Below, in pieces: positions 51,585-53,868 of a stretch of 53,868 nt of DNA; the stretch's first letter is position 1; each line of letters opens with the position of its first letter. Where the stretch lies: the NCBI GenBank assembly GCA_019677205.1, contig JAAMXY010001053.1, positions 1-53,868 on the forward strand, written 5' to 3'. Made by a program: the position numbers and the translations under genes. Source of the DNA: Pinguiococcus pyrenoidosus (taxonomy: Eukaryota > Sar > Pinguiophyceae > Pinguiochrysidales > Pinguiochrysidaceae). The notes under the pieces were generated by a model, which saw nothing but the letters and a program-made list of their open reading frames with translations, did not search any database and was not told where the DNA came from.

Positions 51585-52820
51585 TTGCTGCTGCTGCTGT
51601 TGCTGCTGCTGTTGCTGTGGTTTTTGTTGCTGTGGTTGATGTCTTGGTTGTTGTTGTGCTTCTACGCGCTTAGGCGACGATGGCGACTTGATGCTGGCCT
51701 CGGTGCCGTTGGTATCCTTCTCGGCTGGCAGAGACGTCTCTTTCTCGCTTGCGACTCTTTGAGCCTTGAACGTCGAGCCTCGCTCTGTACCTGCCGGACT
51801 GGCCTGGGAACTTGAGAGAGAGCGGACGAGCGCCTCGTCATGTGCGAAGCGCACTTCGACTTCGTTTTTCGTGCCCTTCTTCGTGCCCTTTCCCTGGGGA
51901 TTGTTGCTTCGGTGCTTCGCAGCTAAAGCTTTTGCCGATCCGCCGTGGTCTTGCTTCTTCGGAGGCCTTCTAGCAAAGCCGCTTCTCGTCTTCGCAAGGG
52001 CTGCTCGACGGCTTTGCTGCCCAAGGCGACGCGGTCGCGCAGCTCCACCGTGAAGTCGCCGCTCCAGCTCCCTCAGGTCCTCTTCGGAATGGAGGTACGG
52101 CGTGGTCCACGCCGGCAAGCGCCGTAGGCCGGCAGCCAGGTGACTAGGCGGAGTTGAAGGTGTCCTGGTCATCGAGCGACTCTCTCGCCGTGGTCGACTG
52201 TTGTAAACGCCCCTCGGAGCGACGAACGGCGAAGGCTTCAGGTCCGGTGACGACTGCTCCCCAGCGCCGCCAGAGCGGAGGTCCACGGTGCTTTTGGTTG
52301 CGGGCATCGCCACTGACACCTCACTGAAGATGGCAACGTCCAGAGCCATGCTGTCGCTGAAGAAGGCGCTACCAGGCGGGCCAAAGAGCAGCGAGGACGA
52401 GGGGCTTCCGTCGGTGTCTGCGGGAGACACGGATGTCAAGAGGCCGGTGCACTGCACGCCGGCTTGCACAAGCTCTTCCCCCTTTCCTTTCTCCTTCTCC
52501 TCTTCCTCTTCCTGCCTTTTGTCAAGTCCCTGTTGATGCCCGGCTGTCGGCGAGGAGATAGCCAACTGCGGCGCGTCGATTTGGAGGCGTTCGTCTCTTG
52601 CAAGGGCAAAGCAGCTCTCGACCTCGGCGTCCTTTGGAGTCTCCAGCTCTCGCAGACTCGAAAGCTCGTCCGCACCGGCTGCCTCAGCCTTTTCCTCGCT
52701 TCTCGCACTCCCCAAACTCAGCGCAAAGCTTGCCGTGTGGCGCTCCGCCGCCGCCGCGAAGCCCATGCTCGGGCTTCCCAGAGCAACGATCTTCTTGCGC
52801 CTTCGAGTCCGCGTGAACAT
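44691..52820 (-). CDS. Giant low-complexity protein with C-terminal p25-alpha-like modules
   Basis: An uninterrupted ATG frame encodes 2709 aa. Residues 1-2270 are mostly disordered: a run of about 50 Gln (residues 395-455), about 20 Lys-Asp-Ala triplets (568-633), an Asp stretch (about 1530-1550), Thr/Pro/Arg repeats (about 1565-1590), a poly-Pro patch (about 1725) and many Ser-Lys-Ser-Pro-type units (2000-2200). The C-terminal 430 residues are globular. They include VVFDNFCDSELYNGRGRMSH and GDCDVIFHKAI (near 2280-2340), then MDLEQFYAGLSHVAVKAF (about 2420-2440), then a second round: LSFADVSRFLLDFGVVPNL and LTFVQFCEFLGHLAIRAF. This matches the p25-alpha/TPPP-type and related EF-hand-like fold, whose members bundle or stabilise microtubules. 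A cytoskeletal scaffold role is inferred. It is unusual in having no introns. Confidence 0.75.
50935..51115. repeat. 9-bp tandem repeat encoding Lys-Asp-Ala
   Basis: About 20 copies of a 9-bp unit near GCATCCTTT/GCGTCCTTT/GCATCCTTG within the giant gene, read on the minus strand as KDA triplets with a few Arg, Gly and Thr variants. Confidence 0.95.
51454..51618. repeat. CAG/CAA tract encoding poly-Gln
   Basis: A trinucleotide tract of about 55 codons on the minus strand. CAG and CAA codons are interspersed, which normally limits repeat slippage. The forward strand reads as poly-Leu or poly-Cys, which is a shadow. Confidence 0.95.
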
Positions 52821-53295
52821 CTCGATTGCCGATTTCCCTCACGCACGCTCTCCAGAACTCGGCTCAGCTCCTAGAAGACCTTTGTGGGATTAAAAAAATG
52901 GAAGAAAAGGTGCAAAATGGAGCGGATCGCTGCTTGAAAGCATCGCTGTGTTCTTGGAAAAGAACTTCACGGCGTCCTCCGTTGTACCATGAAGGGCCAG
53001 CTTTCCCCGTTTTTTCTCCCAGAGGCCAGCTCCCTTGATCGAACCTCGACGCCGTGGCAGGCGTGAGAGGGTCGGTCGCGCGGCCCCTTTTGGAACATCT
53101 GGAAAGCAGTGCCAGAGTCCTTTTTGTTCGGGTTCCGGAGCAGGTCCGGGATGGGTCCGGACATGACGCACAGGATCGATGCTGATGACTGGGCAGGTCG
53201 CTAGCGTCGATTCCACTGGCTAAGAGAGCATTTTATAAATTTCAAATAATGCGGATTAGAGTACTGATTGGATACCCTTTCGTGCCAGCGTTTGG

Positions 53296-53340
<45 letters not shown>

Positions 53341-53602
53341 GACAATCTGTCACAATGCGTAGAGGGGACGACATCCCCTTCCCCTCGGGTGCAGAAGGAG
53401 TTCTTTCTAGTGCAACAATCTCAGTTTAGTCCACTGCGTGACAAATGACAAGTGCTTCTACATCGACTTTGACCTTGCGGACATTGTAGCACTACGCATC
53501 AGGGACCCCCGTCGCTTCGCGAGAGCGACAAAACAAAATCGCTAGAAAAGGCACAGCGCTGCCAACTCAGAAGCTTTGGCCTTGAGATGATAGGCCAGCT
53601 GC
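52821..53602. other. Spacer upstream of the giant gene
   Basis: No supported gene. It contains ATTGG at 53267-53271, an AT-rich patch near 53230-53250 and a (GTCT)n microsatellite at about 53297-53341. Confidence 0.45.
53297..53341. repeat. (GTCT)n microsatellite
   Basis: About eleven perfect GTCT tetranucleotides in the upstream spacer of the giant gene. Confidence 0.95.
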
Positions 53603-53868
53603 TCACTTCATCTTGCCCACCGACTGGATTGCTCCACCCCCGTGCTTTTGCGCCTCTGCGTCTTCCTCCTTGTCTTCTTCGTCCTGGGCAGTATACAACG
53701 CCTGCCTCTCGTCCACAATGGCGAGGAAGATGCCATGTAGCAGAAGTCGAATGTACTCAATGTTCCTCATGTTCGACGACGCACCCAAGGGCATGACGAA
53801 GGTGTTCATGACGAACAAGAAGAGTCCCCATGCAGCGAAGCAGAACTCCATGGCCAGGAGGAAGTCGA
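53603..53868 (-). CDS. 3' end of a membrane protein gene (partial)
   Basis: The frame enters from the right edge (DFLLAMEFCFAAWGLF) and stops at a TGA in 53603-53605, giving 88 C-terminal residues. It has one clear hydrophobic segment (FCFAAWGLFLFVMNTFVMPL), a shorter one (LLLHGIFLAIV) and an acidic, Lys-containing cytosolic-type tail (DEEDKEEDAEAQKHGGGA). It shows no similarity by eye to the four-TM pair. The 5' part lies outside the window, so the family is unknown. Confidence 0.55.
   Translation of the reverse strand, partial: DFLLAMEFCFAAWGLFLFVMNTFVMPLGASSNMRNIEYIRLLLHGIFLAIVDERQALYTAQDEEDKEEDAEAQKHGGGAIQSVGKMK

Noticed and set aside
51423-51815. Plus-strand poly-Leu / poly-Cys frames.
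   Set aside because: They are the complement of the poly-Gln tract in the giant gene.

Overview
This is nuclear DNA from a eukaryote. It is GC-rich, with genes on both strands interrupted by short GT-AG introns (mostly about 50-110 bp, a few near 180-380 bp), strong G/C bias at third codon positions, and short spacers. The gene set points to a flagellated protist: an EFHC/Rib72-type DM10 protein of the axoneme, an Sfi1-like centrin-binding protein, coiled-coil and p25-alpha-like proteins. The bestrophin-like channel begins with a signal peptide followed by a Phe at the predicted cleavage site, as in plastid proteins of algae with a secondary red plastid. My best guess is therefore a stramenopile, haptophyte or cryptophyte-like alga, but the taxon cannot be fixed from this window. 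The window holds no rRNA, CRISPR or bacterial-type operon that I can see, and a 9-base assembly gap lies at 21360-21368.

Layout. 3-218: 3' end of a coiled-coil gene (+). 940-2487: secreted PhoX/DUF839 phosphatase-like (+). 2652-3014: doubtful small gene (+). 3070-5364: six-exon membrane protein (-). 6227-7195: secreted Cys-rich protein (+). 7695-8089: small unknown (+), ending 3 bp from the stop of a nine-exon DNA ligase IV (-, 8093-11750). 11920-12137: tiny spliced gene (+). 12861-16148: EFHC-like (+). 16285-17701: Sfi1-like (-). 18618-18893: doubtful (+). 19543-20889: bestrophin-like channel (+). 21702-22860: ciliary-type coiled coil (-). 24026-24702: four-TM protein A (+). 25280-27047: LRR plus DUF4116 (-). 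27897-28772: four-TM protein B, paralogue of A (+). 29269-33127: condensin CAP-G (-). 33558-34333: p24/TMED (+). 34470-35206: coiled coil (-). 35427-36894: LRR protein (+). 37173-43860: MyTH4-FERM myosin (-). 44691-52820: intronless 2709-aa low-complexity protein with a C-terminal p25-alpha-like region (-). 53603-53868: 3' end of a membrane protein gene (-).

Most genes come as head-to-head or tail-to-tail neighbours with compact shared spacers. These spacers carry two recurrent signals: clusters of CCAAT boxes, and E2F-like TTTGGCGC / GCGGGAAA elements, the latter close to the starts of ligase IV, condensin, myosin and the two divergent genes at 35.2-35.4 kb. The functional theme is cytoskeleton, cilium and chromosome maintenance. 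The most unusual items are the giant p25-alpha-like protein, the myosin tail built of about 70-residue helical repeats, the four-TM paralogue pair with a conserved intron position, and a fold-back element at 27.2-27.5 kb flanked by 13-bp direct repeats. All exon structures were inferred by eye from reading frames and splice signals.
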